The position numbers and the translations under genes are program-made. Positions 1 through 7,084 of a DNA stretch of 10,512 nucleotides are shown piece after piece. The notes beneath the pieces are model-generated. The model was given only the letters and a program-made list of their open reading frames with translations. It was not told where the DNA came from and searched no databases. How positions within the stretch are numbered: the first letter of the stretch is position 1; every line of letters starts with the position of its first letter. Origin of the DNA: Clostridiales bacterium (GTDB taxonomy: Bacteria > Bacillota > Clostridia > TANB77 > CAG-508); assembly GCA_003518755.1 (NCBI GenBank), contig DOYA01000102.1:1-10512 (forward strand), given 5' to 3'.

Positions 1-48
1 TGTCATTATGATGAATTTGTATTGCAGGAGGAGAAACAAAATGACTAA
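1..48 (+). CDS. C-terminal end of an upstream gene (partial)
   Basis: Frame 1 is open from the left edge and stops with TAA at 46-48, encoding a tail ending in EEKQND. It overlaps the first eight bases of the next gene, as is usual in this operon, and carries that gene's AGGAGG-type ribosome binding site at 26-33. Too little remains to name a function. The call rests only on frame and packing. Confidence 0.5.
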   Translation, partial: CHYDEFVLQEEKQND

Positions 49-334
49 TTATTTTAAAGTATATTTAACAAGTACAAAAGGAAGACAATGCGTAGTAGCA
101 AGAAACAAAGCTGGAGTAATAAACGTATTAAATAACGCAAATAAAGAGGGCTTTATGAGCTATTTAATAATTAAAAGAATAAAACCAAGTACAGATGTAC
201 CAATAGCAAGAGGAAACTTTAGCAAAGAATGTAAAGTAACTTATGTAGAGGGGTTAGATAGAGACTGGCGAATAGTAGGAGCTAATGTAGTAAACTACTC
301 AAAATATAAAGAAAATGAGGAGGAAGAAAGATGA
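41..334 (+). CDS. Unknown small phage protein (97 aa)
   Basis: I do not recognise the family. A longer reading from an ATG at 8 is possible, but the ATG at 41 follows a strong GGAGGAG at 26-33 with good spacing and gives a natural N-terminus (MTNYFKVYL). The protein is mixed alpha/beta in appearance, with no membrane segment and no cysteine cluster, and ends in an acidic KENEEEER tail. Its stop (TGA 332-334) overlaps the start of the RNA ligase gene in an ATGA, so the two are probably translationally coupled. It may assist the ligase, but only the position suggests that. Confidence 0.8.
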   Translation: MTNYFKVYLTSTKGRQCVVARNKAGVINVLNNANKEGFMSYLIIKRIKPSTDVPIARGNFSKECKVTYVEGLDRDWRIVGANVVNYSKYKENEEEER

Positions 335-966
335 TAAAAGAATATCACAAAATAGAAACAATTTTTAAAAGAGATGATAATACTAAAAAGTTAAATGAAA
401 ATGAATGGAGAAACGAAACAATACAATTTTTAAAAGATATAGAATGGGAGTTTACTGAAAAAATAGATGGCACAAATATAAGGATATATTGGGACGGACA
501 CAAAGTACAATATTTTGGACGAACTGATAGGGCTCAAATACCAAGTCAATTAATGAACTTCTTAATTAGTAAATTTGGTGGAGATGTAAACGAGGAAATG
601 TTTGAGCAATTATTTGGCGAAAAAGAAGTTACTTTAATTGGAGAAGGATATGGAGCAAAAATACAAAAAGGTGGAGATTATAGACAGGATAATAGTTTTG
701 CTTTATTTGATGTAATAATTGATGGAATATTTTTAACAAGAGAAGCAGTATATAGCATAGCAAATTCATTGAACATTGAAATAGCTCCAGTAGTGTTCTG
801 TGGAAATTTACAAAAAGGTATAGATTGGGTAAAAACAAAGCCTAATTCATTGATAGGAACAGCAAAAAGTGAGGGATTAGTTGCAAGACCTAAAGTTGAG
901 TTAATAGATAGATTAGGAAACAGAGTAATTGTAAAAATTAAAGTAAGAGATTTTGTAGAGGAGTAG
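331..966 (+). CDS. RNA ligase family protein (covalent nucleotidyltransferase)
   Basis: The protein joins nucleic-acid ends through a lysyl-AMP intermediate, acting in the cytoplasm of the infected cell. The ordered motifs of the ligase/capping superfamily are visible in 211 residues: motif I EKIDGTNIR with the nucleotidyl lysine at K44, an arginine after it in FGRTDR (62-67), motif III-like GEGYGAKIQKGG (104-115), motif IIIa FALFDV (123-128), motif IV EGLVAR (181-186) and motif V VKIKVRDF (201-208). The length fits a stand-alone adenylyltransferase core of the Rnl2-like/phage RNA ligase type without an added C-terminal domain. A role in repairing cleaved host or phage RNA such as tRNA is established for T4 ligases and inferred here. 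The gene is coupled to its predecessor by ATGA and followed by AGGAG for the next small frame. Confidence 0.85.
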   Translation: MIKEYHKIETIFKRDDNTKKLNENEWRNETIQFLKDIEWEFTEKIDGTNIRIYWDGHKVQYFGRTDRAQIPSQLMNFLISKFGGDVNEEMFEQLFGEKEVTLIGEGYGAKIQKGGDYRQDNSFALFDVIIDGIFLTREAVYSIANSLNIEIAPVVFCGNLQKGIDWVKTKPNSLIGTAKSEGLVARPKVELIDRLGNRVIVKIKVRDFVEE

Positions 967-969
967 CTT

Positions 970-1108
970 ATGAAATATCCAAAACTTATAGGAATTTGCA
1001 AAAATTGTTTGCGGTTGTCAAAGACTAGAAAATGAAAAATTCGTTGGAATTTATAAATGTAAATGGAATGAAAAAGTTGAGTGGAAACAGGAAAGGATAA
1101 AGATATGA
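970..1108 (+). CDS. Zinc-binding mini-protein read across a +1 frame change at CGG
   Basis: ATG at 970 follows AGGAG at 958-962. The zero frame gives MKYPKLIGICKNCL, reaches CGG at 1012-1014 and stops at 1033-1035. If one base is skipped at CGG, the frame continues without a stop to TGA at 1106-1108, giving a 45-residue protein with cysteines at 10, 13, 16 and 30 and a tidy C-terminal part (ENEKFVGIYKCKW). The shifted stop overlaps the methyltransferase ATG in an ATGA, exactly as at the operon's other junctions, which argues that the shifted frame is the real one. CysXXC spacing suggests metal binding. Alternatives are a recent frameshift mutation or a sequencing error. See the finding on CGG. 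Confidence 0.65.
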
Positions 1109-2484
1109 GAGTATTAGAATTATTTGCTGGAATAGGAGCTTGCAGTAAAGCTCTTAAAAGAATAGGAATAGATGTTGAAATAGTAGATGCAGTAGAAATA
1201 GACAAATATGCAATGGCTAGTTTTAATGCAATACACAATACAAATTTTGAAGTCCAAGATATAACCTCATACAATAAAGATTTAAAAGATATAGAATTAA
1301 TAACACATGGAAGCCCTTGCCAAGATTTTTCAGTTGCAGGAAAACAAGCAGGAGGAGATTTAGGTAGTGGAACTCGTAGTAGTTTAATGTATGAAACGAT
1401 AAGAATTGTAGGAAAGATAAGACCGAAATATGTATTGTGGGAGAACGTAAAAAACATATTAAGTAAGAAACATAAACATAACTTTGATGCCTATATAGAA
1501 ACTATGAATATATTAGGGTATAACAGTTATTATCAAGTTCTTAATGCTAAAGATTATGGAATACCACAGAACAGAGAACGTGTATATACTGTATCAATCA
1601 GAAAAGATATAGATAAAGGAATTTTTAAATTTCCAGAGAAGGAAGAACTTAAATTAAGACTCAAAGATATGTTAGAAGAAGAAGTTGATGAAAAATATTA
1701 TTTGAGTGAAAAAATGCAAGATTATGTTTTGGATTTTAATAATAAACAAAAAGGTACTGCATGGGAAGGTAGAGCAGATGAAGAAAAATTAAATTCAGAT
1801 ATTGCACACGCAATAGGAGTTAGAAGTGCAGGAGGAAATCAAAGAGCAGGAGTAAGTAATTTTGTTGTAGATGGATTAGATAATGAAATTAAAGTTAAAG
1901 ATTTTAAAATTAAAATAAAAAACGCAACTAAAAAAGGTTATGATGAAGCAACAGATGGAGATAGTGTAAATTTACAATATCCAGATAGTAATACAAGAAG
2001 AGGTAGAGTGGGACATCAGATAAGTCAGACTTTAATGGCAAATGATAGTATGGGAGTGGTTGAAGGAATAAAAGTTATAGGAAACTATATGCCAAGCAAT
2101 CATGATGCAAGTAGAGTTGTTGATAGCAATGGATTAGCTCCAACTGTTAAAGAAAATCATGGAACTGTAACAGCTGTTTTAGAAACAATAAATAAAAATG
2201 CTAAACATCAACAAGATTTAATTCAAGATAAAAATAATATTTGCAGATGTATTCCTGCAGGAACGCATGGAAGTACACCACATTTATTAAAAACAATAGT
2301 TGATAACGAGCCTTTAAAAATTAGAAAATTAACACCAAAAGAATGTTGGAGATTAATGGGATTTGATGATGAAGATTTTGAAAAGGCAAAAGCTATTCCA
2401 ATGAGCAATACTCAATTATATAAACAAGCAGGAAATAGTATTGTTGTAAATGTATTAGAAAAAATATTTAAAAATTTATTTTAG
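1105..2484 (+). CDS. DNA (cytosine-5-)-methyltransferase
   Basis: It transfers a methyl group from S-adenosylmethionine to C5 of cytosine in a specific DNA sequence, probably to protect phage DNA from host restriction. The 459 residues contain the family motifs in order: motif I LFAGIGA (6-12), motif IV GSPCQDFS with catalytic C72, motif VI ENV (113-115), motif VIII QNRERVY (155-161), and motifs IX/X near RKLTPKECWRLMGF and QAGNSIVV (441-448). The stretch of about 200 residues between motifs VIII and IX is the target-recognition region. Its sequence specificity cannot be read here. I start at ATG 1105 rather than a GTG at 1081 because motif I then lies at the usual distance from the N-terminus and the ATGA overlap with the preceding frame is preserved. 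No restriction endonuclease partner is visible, so it is likely an orphan enzyme. Confidence 0.95.
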   Translation: MRVLELFAGIGACSKALKRIGIDVEIVDAVEIDKYAMASFNAIHNTNFEVQDITSYNKDLKDIELITHGSPCQDFSVAGKQAGGDLGSGTRSSLMYETIRIVGKIRPKYVLWENVKNILSKKHKHNFDAYIETMNILGYNSYYQVLNAKDYGIPQNRERVYTVSIRKDIDKGIFKFPEKEELKLRLKDMLEEEVDEKYYLSEKMQDYVLDFNNKQKGTAWEGRADEEKLNSDIAHAIGVRSAGGNQRAGVSNFVVDGLDNEIKVKDFKIKIKNATKKGYDEATDGDSVNLQYPDSNTRRGRVGHQISQTLMANDSMGVVEGIKVIGNYMPSNHDASRVVDSNGLAPTVKENHGTVTAVLETINKNAKHQQDLIQDKNNICRCIPAGTHGSTPHLLKTIVDNEPLKIRKLTPKECWRLMGFDDEDFEKAKAIPMSNTQLYKQAGNSIVVNVLEKIFKNLF

Positions 2485-2492
2485 GAGGAAAT

Positions 2493-3101
2493 ATGGAAAA
2501 CAAAGTAATAGCTAAAGAATATGTAGATAAAAATTACGAAACATGGAAAGAAATTAAAAATTATGAAGGATTTTATGAAGTGAGTAGTTTGGGCAGAGTA
2601 AGGAGTTTGACTAGGTATGTAAAACAAAAGAATAATTCAAAAAAGAAAATTGCAGGGAAAATATTGAAACCTATACCTAATAAAAATGGATATCTTATGG
2701 TTACTTTATCAAAAGATTGTAAAGGCAAAAGATATTTTGTACATAGACTTGTAGCAGATGCATTTATTCTAAATAAAAATAATAAAAAAGAAGTTAATCA
2801 TATAGATGAAAATCCTAAAAATAACAAAGTAAATAATCTTGAATGGGTGACTCATTTAGAAAATAGTAACTATGGAACTAGAGGTAAAAGAATATCTAAA
2901 AATTTAAAAGAATGGTGTAAAAAGAACCGAGTTAAGAAAGTAAAACAAGTAAGTTTAAATGGGATATTTATAAAAGAATGGGAATCTGCAAAAGATGTGC
3001 AAAAAGAATTAGGAATTAATTCTAAAGGAATAAGTTTGTGTGCAACTAAAAGAAGAAAAACAGCAGGTGGGTACAAATGGATTTATGTAATGGAGGATTA
3101 A
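2493..3101 (+). CDS. HNH homing endonuclease (NUMOD4-HNH-NUMOD1)
   Basis: This is a free-standing homing endonuclease of the kind that spreads between phage genomes by cutting copies lacking it. Residues 16-40 fit NUMOD4 (W..I..YEGFYEVSSLGRVRSL). Residues 83-125 fit the HNH nuclease core (VHRLVADAF, then NHIDENPKNN and NNLEWVT). Residues 150-198 fit the DNA-binding NUMOD1 module (QVSLNGIFIKEW...GGYKWIY). Length 202 residues is typical. It sits between the methyltransferase and a DUF1064 nuclease, has AGGAGG at 2483-2488, and its TAA abuts the next ATG directly. It is probably a selfish insertion rather than part of the phage programme. Confidence 0.92.
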   Translation: MENKVIAKEYVDKNYETWKEIKNYEGFYEVSSLGRVRSLTRYVKQKNNSKKKIAGKILKPIPNKNGYLMVTLSKDCKGKRYFVHRLVADAFILNKNNKKEVNHIDENPKNNKVNNLEWVTHLENSNYGTRGKRISKNLKEWCKKNRVKKVKQVSLNGIFIKEWESAKDVQKELGINSKGISLCATKRRKTAGGYKWIYVMED

Positions 3102-3482
3102 ATGGAACATATAACTTTAGAAGAATATAAACAATTACAACAAAAAGGTAATAGTAAATATAAAGCAAAGAAAACAGAAGTAGATGGAATAAAGTTCGAC
3201 TCGCAGAAAGAAGCTAATAGATATTTAGATTTATTAGTTTTACAAAGAGCAGGATTAATACAAGACTTGCATAGGCAAGTAAAATTCGAGTTACAGCCAA
3301 GTTATAAGAAAAATGGTAAAACTATAAGACCAATATATTATGTTGCTGATTTTGTTTATTATGATACATTTAAAGGACAAAAAATAGTTGAAGATACAAA
3401 AGGTTATCGAACTGAAATTTATAAACTAAAGAAAAAGTTATTTGAAATTAGATATCCAGAGTTAGAAATAAAGGAAGTATAG
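3102..3482 (+). CDS. DUF1064 family PD-(D/E)XK nuclease-like protein
   Basis: The 126-residue protein matches the phage DUF1064 pattern: an N-terminal SKYKAKKTEVDGIKFDSQKEA block, then a nuclease-like core. Candidate active-site residues are E37 (in SQKEANRYLDL), D83 (VADFVYY) and the VEDTKG motif at 96-101 with E97/D98 and K100, followed by a YKLKKKLFE helix. Members are assigned to the PD-(D/E)XK superfamily and are often proposed to act in phage recombination or as junction nucleases. Catalysis is not shown for most. The start codon directly follows the HNH stop, with GGAGG at 3092-3096. Confidence 0.85.
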   Translation: MEHITLEEYKQLQQKGNSKYKAKKTEVDGIKFDSQKEANRYLDLLVLQRAGLIQDLHRQVKFELQPSYKKNGKTIRPIYYVADFVYYDTFKGQKIVEDTKGYRTEIYKLKKKLFEIRYPELEIKEV

Positions 3483-3485
3483 TCA

Positions 3486-3695
3486 ATGAAGATATATGCA
3501 ATATATAAAGGCGAAGAAAACCTATTTGATGGAACAGCAAGAGAATGTGCTGAAAAATTAGGTGTAAGTATAAATACAATACATTTTTGGAATACAAGAG
3601 CTTATAAAAAGCGAATTGATAGCTTAAGAAAAAGTGGAAAGGCAAGAAATTGTAAAATAGCAATAGTGATAAAGGAGAAAAAAGATGCTGATTGA
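3486..3695 (+). CDS. Small phage protein with a helix-turn-helix-like segment
   Basis: The 69-residue product begins MKIYAIYKGEENLFDGTA and continues with ARECAEKLGVSINTIHFW (about 19-36), which reads as a helix-turn-helix, followed by a basic stretch. Similar small proteins with this 'YKGEE...GT..E.A..LGV' layout are common in Firmicute phages, where they are of unknown role. DNA binding is plausible but unproven. The start is three bases after the DUF1064 stop. The end overlaps the following zinc-ribbon gene by 11 bases. Confidence 0.75.
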   Translation: MKIYAIYKGEENLFDGTARECAEKLGVSINTIHFWNTRAYKKRIDSLRKSGKARNCKIAIVIKEKKDAD

Positions 3696-3861
3696 AAAGA
3701 ATTTAAGAAACAAAAGAAAAAGTTGGTATATATGTGACAGATGTGGAGAAAAGCTAAATGGAGTAAACAGACAGCTAGTAAGTATCAACAATAAAAAAGA
3801 ATTTGATTTATGCAAGAATTGTGTGAAAGCACTTAAAAAAGGAATAGAGAAAGGGAAATAA
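3685..3861 (+). CDS. Small zinc-ribbon protein (58 aa)
   Basis: ATG at 3685 follows AAAGGAG at 3671-3677. The product has two CysXXCys knuckles (ICDRC at about 16-20 and LCKNC at 42-46), spaced as in a four-cysteine zinc ribbon, and a lysine-rich C-terminal end. The family is not recognised. Such proteins bind nucleic acid or serve as structural adaptors. It overlaps the previous gene by 11 bases and ends one base before the next ATG, so it fits the operon exactly despite its small size. Confidence 0.75.
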   Translation: MLIEKNLRNKRKSWYICDRCGEKLNGVNRQLVSINNKKEFDLCKNCVKALKKGIEKGK

Positions 3862-3862
3862 A

Positions 3863-4129
3863 ATGGATATATCAGTAAGCAAAAATAAACATTTAATAGA
3901 ATTAAATAATGGAGAGTTAGTTGATATAAATGAACTTGTAGCAAAATTATCAAAAATGCAAAATTTAGAAGCAGATTTATATGAAGCTAATCATAGAATA
4001 AATGATTTATTAGATATGTTAAAAGATAAAGAAAAAGAAATAGAATATTGGAAAGAACAAGCAGAGGGATATAGTGGATTAGCAGAACAACTAAAAGAAG
4101 ATTTTGAAAATAGAGATAGATGGGAATAG
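3863..4129 (+). CDS. Coiled-coil phage protein (88 aa)
   Basis: The N-terminal third (LIELNNGELVDINELVAKL) resembles a short beta-hairpin plus helix. From about residue 33 to 78 the sequence is a long charged helix with heptad-like leucine spacing (NLEADLYEANHRINDLLDML...EYWKEQAEG), so a coiled coil is likely. No catalytic motif is visible. Function is unknown, and it may be a structural or adaptor protein of the early operon. Its ribosome site (AAAGGGA) is weaker than most here and the start lies one base after the preceding stop. Confidence 0.75.
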   Translation: MDISVSKNKHLIELNNGELVDINELVAKLSKMQNLEADLYEANHRINDLLDMLKDKEKEIEYWKEQAEGYSGLAEQLKEDFENRDRWE

Positions 4130-4149
4130 AGAAAGAGAGAGGTGTAACA

Positions 4150-4401
4150 ATGCAGAGAATTAATCATAGTGAATTAGCAAAAAGACTAATATTAAGAGCA
4201 ATAAAAAATTATAGACAAAGGTTTATACTAGAAGAAGACTTGATGTCTGGAGAAGACAAAAGAAAAGTATTAGAAGAAATAGACAAAGAAGTAGATGAAA
4301 TAAAGCATAAAAAAAGTTATAAAAAAGAAATTAAGCGATTAGAAAATAGAATACATTATATTTGTGGTTTAGAAGATTGTGATGAAGAATTTGAATTGTG
4401 A
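4150..4401 (+). CDS. Unknown helical phage protein (83 aa)
   Basis: I place the start at ATG 4150, which has AGAGAGGTG at 4135-4143 upstream. An in-frame ATG at 4120 would overlap the previous gene and has no good ribosome site. The product is mostly helical and highly charged (KRKVLEEIDKEVDEIKHKK) with two cysteines near the end (ICGLEDC). I do not recognise the family. It lies between two other small accessory genes with short gaps, which suggests co-expression only. Confidence 0.7.
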   Translation: MQRINHSELAKRLILRAIKNYRQRFILEEDLMSGEDKRKVLEEIDKEVDEIKHKKSYKKEIKRLENRIHYICGLEDCDEEFEL

Positions 4402-4412
4402 GGTGGAAGTAA

Positions 4413-4910
4413 ATGAATATAGAACAAGCCATTGATATATTAAAAAATAGTATTGCAGATTATGTTATAGGCGAATATTGCGAGAAATGTGCTGATAATA
4501 AAATATGTGATGATAGAAACGAAGATTGTTATTATCAACAGGCAATAGATACAGTTATAACAGCTTATGAAAATTTAAAATCATATAATAAAGGAACAAA
4601 GGAAGCATTAAGGTCAGCAGAAGAACTGGAACGTCAAGCTAATAAAGAAGCAGGAGATTGGAAAGCAAGATGTTTTGAATTACAACAAGAACTTGAAAAA
4701 GAAAAAGAGAAAAATAAAGAATTATATAATCCATCAGATATGATATTAAGATATTTTGATAATAAAAAAGGAATGCAAGTAGAAATAAAGGGATTTATTA
4801 GTAAGGATAAAATAAAAGAAATAATAAAGCCAACTCCAGAGAATGGGATACCAATAGAAATACAACAAAGTGATATGTATAAAAAGTTATTAAAAGAAGT
4901 GGAGGAATAA
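4413..4910 (+). CDS. Cysteine-cluster plus coiled-coil phage protein (165 aa)
   Basis: An N-terminal helix (NIEQAIDILKN) is followed by a cysteine-rich segment at about 24-39 (YCEKCADNKICDD..EDCYYQQAID), a likely metal-binding knot. Residues 60-105 form a charged coiled coil (ELERQANKEAGDWKARCFELQQELEKEKEK). The 'xxQAIDIL... CxxC... DCYYQQAIDTVI' layout recurs in small accessory proteins of Clostridia phages, but I know of no proven function. AGGTGG at 4401-4406 is the ribosome site. Confidence 0.78.
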   Translation: MNIEQAIDILKNSIADYVIGEYCEKCADNKICDDRNEDCYYQQAIDTVITAYENLKSYNKGTKEALRSAEELERQANKEAGDWKARCFELQQELEKEKEKNKELYNPSDMILRYFDNKKGMQVEIKGFISKDKIKEIIKPTPENGIPIEIQQSDMYKKLLKEVEE

Positions 4911-4914
4911 AACA

Positions 4915-5253
4915 ATGTTAAGTGATGAAGAAAAACAGGCGATAGAAGGACTTAAAGGTTCTCAAAAATGGGTTCGACAACAAATAAGATTAGGAAATTT
5001 ACCTAATTATAATCAAGGACATTATGCCGATATACGAATAATTTTAAATCTAATTAAAAAACAATCAAAAGAAATAGAAGAATTAAAAAATGCAGATTTA
5101 ACAACAGTATATCTAAATGGAGTATATGACGGAGAAAAGAAATTTAAAGACAAAATAAAAGCAAAAATAGAAGAATTAGATTATAACGATATTGCTAATT
5201 TTGAAAGAAGATGTAAACAAGAAGTTTTGCAATCACTTTTAGAAAAGGAGTAG
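4915..5253 (+). CDS. Unknown phage accessory protein (112 aa)
   Basis: The product starts MLSDEEKQAIEGLKGSQKW, has a central heptad-like helix (IILNLIKKQSKEIEELKN) and a C-terminal stretch with a YLNGVYDGEKKFKDKIKAKIEEL block. That block is commonly seen at the ends of small Firmicute phage proteins and looks like a helical oligomerisation tail. No enzymatic motif. GGAGGAATAA at 4901-4910 supplies the ribosome site. The gene ends four bases before the next start. Confidence 0.78.
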   Translation: MLSDEEKQAIEGLKGSQKWVRQQIRLGNLPNYNQGHYADIRIILNLIKKQSKEIEELKNADLTTVYLNGVYDGEKKFKDKIKAKIEELDYNDIANFERRCKQEVLQSLLEKE

Positions 5254-5257
5254 ATAT

Positions 5258-5449
5258 ATGAGTAGATGTAGTAAAAAATGTAATGAAATAAAGCAGAAAA
5301 TAGATAGTATAAGTGGATTAGATGATGATTATATATACGGAAATTTATTAGCATTAGAAAGTCAAGTAAATGTAATAGTAAATTCAATAGAAAAATATGC
5401 AGATAAAGATATTTTAAATGGAACTTGTTTTAAAGGAGAAAAGATATGA
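5258..5449 (+). CDS. Small unknown phage protein (63 aa)
   Basis: The ribosome site AAAAGGAG lies at 5245-5252. The 63-residue product is acidic to neutral, helical, with cysteines at positions 4, 8 and near the end (GTCFKGE). No family is recognised. Its TGA overlaps the next ATG in an ATGA at 5446-5449, which indicates coupled translation with the membrane peptide that follows. Confidence 0.7.
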   Translation: MSRCSKKCNEIKQKIDSISGLDDDYIYGNLLALESQVNVIVNSIEKYADKDILNGTCFKGEKI

Positions 5450-5583
5450 TAGAAATAATAAAAAATATTATAGGAGCAATAGTGGTTTTATGGTCTGTTA
5501 TTCAAGGAATAGTAACTTTAGCAATGCCTTTTTATGTAATTAAAATATATCAAAAATTAGAAGAAATTGAAAAGAAAAAATAA
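5446..5583 (+). CDS. Single-pass membrane peptide (45 aa)
   Basis: The 45-residue product has one long hydrophobic helix at about residues 3-33 (IIGAIVVLWSVIQGIVTLAM) followed by a charged tail ending EEIEKKK, so it should lie in the cytoplasmic membrane with a basic/acidic cytoplasmic tail. It starts inside the previous stop (ATGA) and has AAAGGAG at 5432-5438. The lone helix could be holin-like or a superinfection factor, but the position in an early accessory operon gives no firm clue. Confidence 0.7.
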   Translation: MIEIIKNIIGAIVVLWSVIQGIVTLAMPFYVIKIYQKLEEIEKKK

Positions 5584-5601
5584 CCAGAGGAGGACTAATC
5601 T

Positions 5602-5820
5602 ATGGAAAATGAAATAAAAGTAAAACACCCCAATGGATATTCAGGAATTTTATATGGGAAAAGAAGTATGGTTATATTTTACAACAATGAAGAAGTTTTA
5701 CATACAGGATTTAGAAATATAAACACAAAGGAAGAATTATATGATAATTTAGAGAAGATGCCAGAATTTATGAAAATGTTAGATGATTCTATTGATGAGA
5801 TAATAGATGAAAAAATATAA
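5602..5820 (+). CDS. Unknown small phage protein (72 aa)
   Basis: AGAGGAGG at 5586-5593 precedes the ATG. The N-terminal half reads as beta strands (IKVKHPNGYSGILYGKRSMVIFY) and the C-terminal half as an acidic helix (FMKMLDDSIDEIIDEKI). No known domain is recognised. A 27-codon frame begins inside its end at 5807. Confidence 0.72.
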   Translation: MENEIKVKHPNGYSGILYGKRSMVIFYNNEEVLHTGFRNINTKEELYDNLEKMPEFMKMLDDSIDEIIDEKI

Positions 5821-5890
5821 AATAAACTCCTTTGAAAAATGTGATAAAACATATAAAAAGTCATTAGAAAAATGTGAAAGGAAAGATTAA
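5807..5890 (+). CDS. Possible 27-residue basic peptide
   Basis: ATG at 5807 overlaps the end of the preceding gene by 14 bases, and the TAA at 5888-5890 is two bases before the next ATG. The peptide is lysine-rich with two evenly spaced CysGlu/CysAsp sites (EKCDKTYKKSLEKCER). Filling the gap exactly between two genes is the main argument for it. The upstream ribosome site is weak (GATGAGAT), and this stretch also supplies the ribosome site of the following gene (AAAGGAAAG). It may not be translated. Confidence 0.35.
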   Translation: MKKYKINSFEKCDKTYKKSLEKCERKD

Positions 5891-5892
5891 AG

Positions 5893-6336
5893 ATGGATAA
5901 ATTAGTATTAATAGGAAAAATAGATACAGACGAAGGAAATGTTGCAATAATTCAAAATGGTAATAGATGGGGAAATATGTTATCTGTTGAAATAGGAGAT
6001 TTTATAGAAAAAAATAATGATAAATTATCTTCATTATATGATAAAGAAGTAGATGAAGATTTAGGATATAGAATTAATACAAGAGAAGATAACATTCAAT
6101 TAAGGTATTATATAAGTGATGTAGAAATTAAATCAAAAGAAGAAATAGAAGAAAAATATTTACAAAAGCTATTAGGTAGTATAGATATATCAGTAGAAAA
6201 TATAGGTTATTCTGAATATACGATAACAGGCTATTCAACAGAAAATTTTACATTAGGAGGACACGATTTAGAAAAAATATTTAGTAATTATATTGGTAAA
6301 TATGTATGTATTATAGTAGAGAAAGTTTTGCTGTAA
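5893..6336 (+). CDS. Unknown phage protein (147 aa)
   Basis: The protein begins with a beta-rich segment (DKLVLIGKIDTDEGNVAIIQNG) and ends with an alternating strand-like end (YIGKYVCIIVEKVLL). The middle is acidic and helical (KSKEEIEEKYLQKLL). No catalytic or metal-binding signature can be seen. It is soluble and of unknown role, preceded by AGGAAAG about ten bases upstream and followed by AGGAGTTAGGAGGA before the next gene. Confidence 0.75.
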   Translation: MDKLVLIGKIDTDEGNVAIIQNGNRWGNMLSVEIGDFIEKNNDKLSSLYDKEVDEDLGYRINTREDNIQLRYYISDVEIKSKEEIEEKYLQKLLGSIDISVENIGYSEYTITGYSTENFTLGGHDLEKIFSNYIGKYVCIIVEKVLL

Positions 6337-6360
6337 TATACAGGAGTTAGGAGGAAGTAT

Positions 6361-6576
6361 ATGTGTAAATGTTGTGAAGAAATTGAATTTTGGAAAAAAG
6401 AGAAAAAAGAAGAACTAAAAAGGGGAATTGCGGAAAGTAAATTGTTTTCACGAATTGCAATATATACTTGGAGAAAAGGAGAACGAAAAATAAAAGGATA
6501 TCAAAGTGGAACAATAAATTCAAAAGCTTATGATTTAAACTTTTGTCCAATGTGTGGTAGAAAATTGGGCAGTTAG
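6361..6576 (+). CDS. Zinc-ribbon protein with CPMCG motif (71 aa)
   Basis: The N-terminus has MCKCCEEIEFWK and the C-terminus FCPMCGRKL, a classic zinc ribbon split by a helical and beta middle section. This paired 'CxxCEEIxFWK ... FCPxCGRKL' format is widespread in small Firmicute phage proteins of unknown function. Two CysXXCys pairs probably hold one zinc. A strong AGGAGGAAG at 6350-6358 precedes the ATG, and the stop touches the next gene's ribosome site. Confidence 0.82.
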   Translation: MCKCCEEIEFWKKEKKEELKRGIAESKLFSRIAIYTWRKGERKIKGYQSGTINSKAYDLNFCPMCGRKLGS

Positions 6577-6584
6577 GAGGAAGT

Positions 6585-6845
6585 ATGAAGATAGAAACAA
6601 AATATAGTATAGGCGATAGAGTATGGGTAGTATACGAAAATCAAGGAGAAGTAAGTGTCTATGATACAGTAATAGAGGAAATAGCTCATAACAATAAAGA
6701 AACTTACTATTTTGGAAAGGAAGCAATAGATATTCACGAACCTAATATGATATTATACAATGATAGTGATGAATTATATAATAAAATAATAGACTTAATG
6801 AACGAAATTCACGAAAGAGAGAAAGGAGCTGATAATATTGAGTAA
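6585..6845 (+). CDS. Small protein with an SH3-like beta-barrel N-terminus (86 aa)
   Basis: The first 45 residues (KYSIGDRVWVVYENQGEV...YDTVIEEI) fit the pattern of a small SH3/KOW-like barrel seen in many phage accessory proteins. The rest is an acidic helix ending in NEIHEREKGADNIE. Binding partner unknown. AGGAGGAAG at 6575-6583 is its ribosome site. Its last eight bases overlap the next gene, whose ribosome site (AAAGGAG, 6822-6828) lies inside this one. Confidence 0.78.
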   Translation: MKIETKYSIGDRVWVVYENQGEVSVYDTVIEEIAHNNKETYYFGKEAIDIHEPNMILYNDSDELYNKIIDLMNEIHEREKGADNIE

Positions 6846-7084
6846 AGCAGATGAATTATTGGAAGAGAATGGATTTACTAAACAAAAATGGTTATCAGAT
6901 GTAGAAAATAAAATAATATATGAAAATGATAAAAGAAATAGATTTATGATATTTAATAAAAGGGTAAAAGCTGTAGAAGTTTCAACAGAACATGGTTTTT
7001 CTAATTTTATATATCCTTACGATTTAGAAGCTATAACTTTAAAAATGCAAGAGCTTCGGCTGGATAGGAGGAGAAAATGAATAA
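6838..7084 (+). CDS. Small phage protein, TTG start, +1 frame change at CGG
   Basis: TTG at 6838 has AAAGGAG at 6822-6828 at normal spacing. The zero frame stops at 7078-7080 with an odd basic end (RLDRRRK). At CGG 7057-7059 a one-base skip instead gives a C-terminus reading LxWIGGENE and stopping at TAA 7082-7084. From memory, small phage proteins of this type (ADELLEENGF...FSNFIYPYDLEAITLKMQEL) typically end in 'ELGW' plus a few residues, so the shifted reading restores the expected tryptophan and would place glycine at the CGG site. Total 81 residues when shifted, 80 unshifted. The product has no catalytic motif and its role is unknown. Confidence 0.7.

Noticed and set aside
678..1457. Long open frame on the minus strand opposite the RNA ligase and methyltransferase genes
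   Set aside because: It is antisense to two well-supported genes, lacks a ribosome site and reads as low-complexity hydrophobic sequence typical of complement frames.
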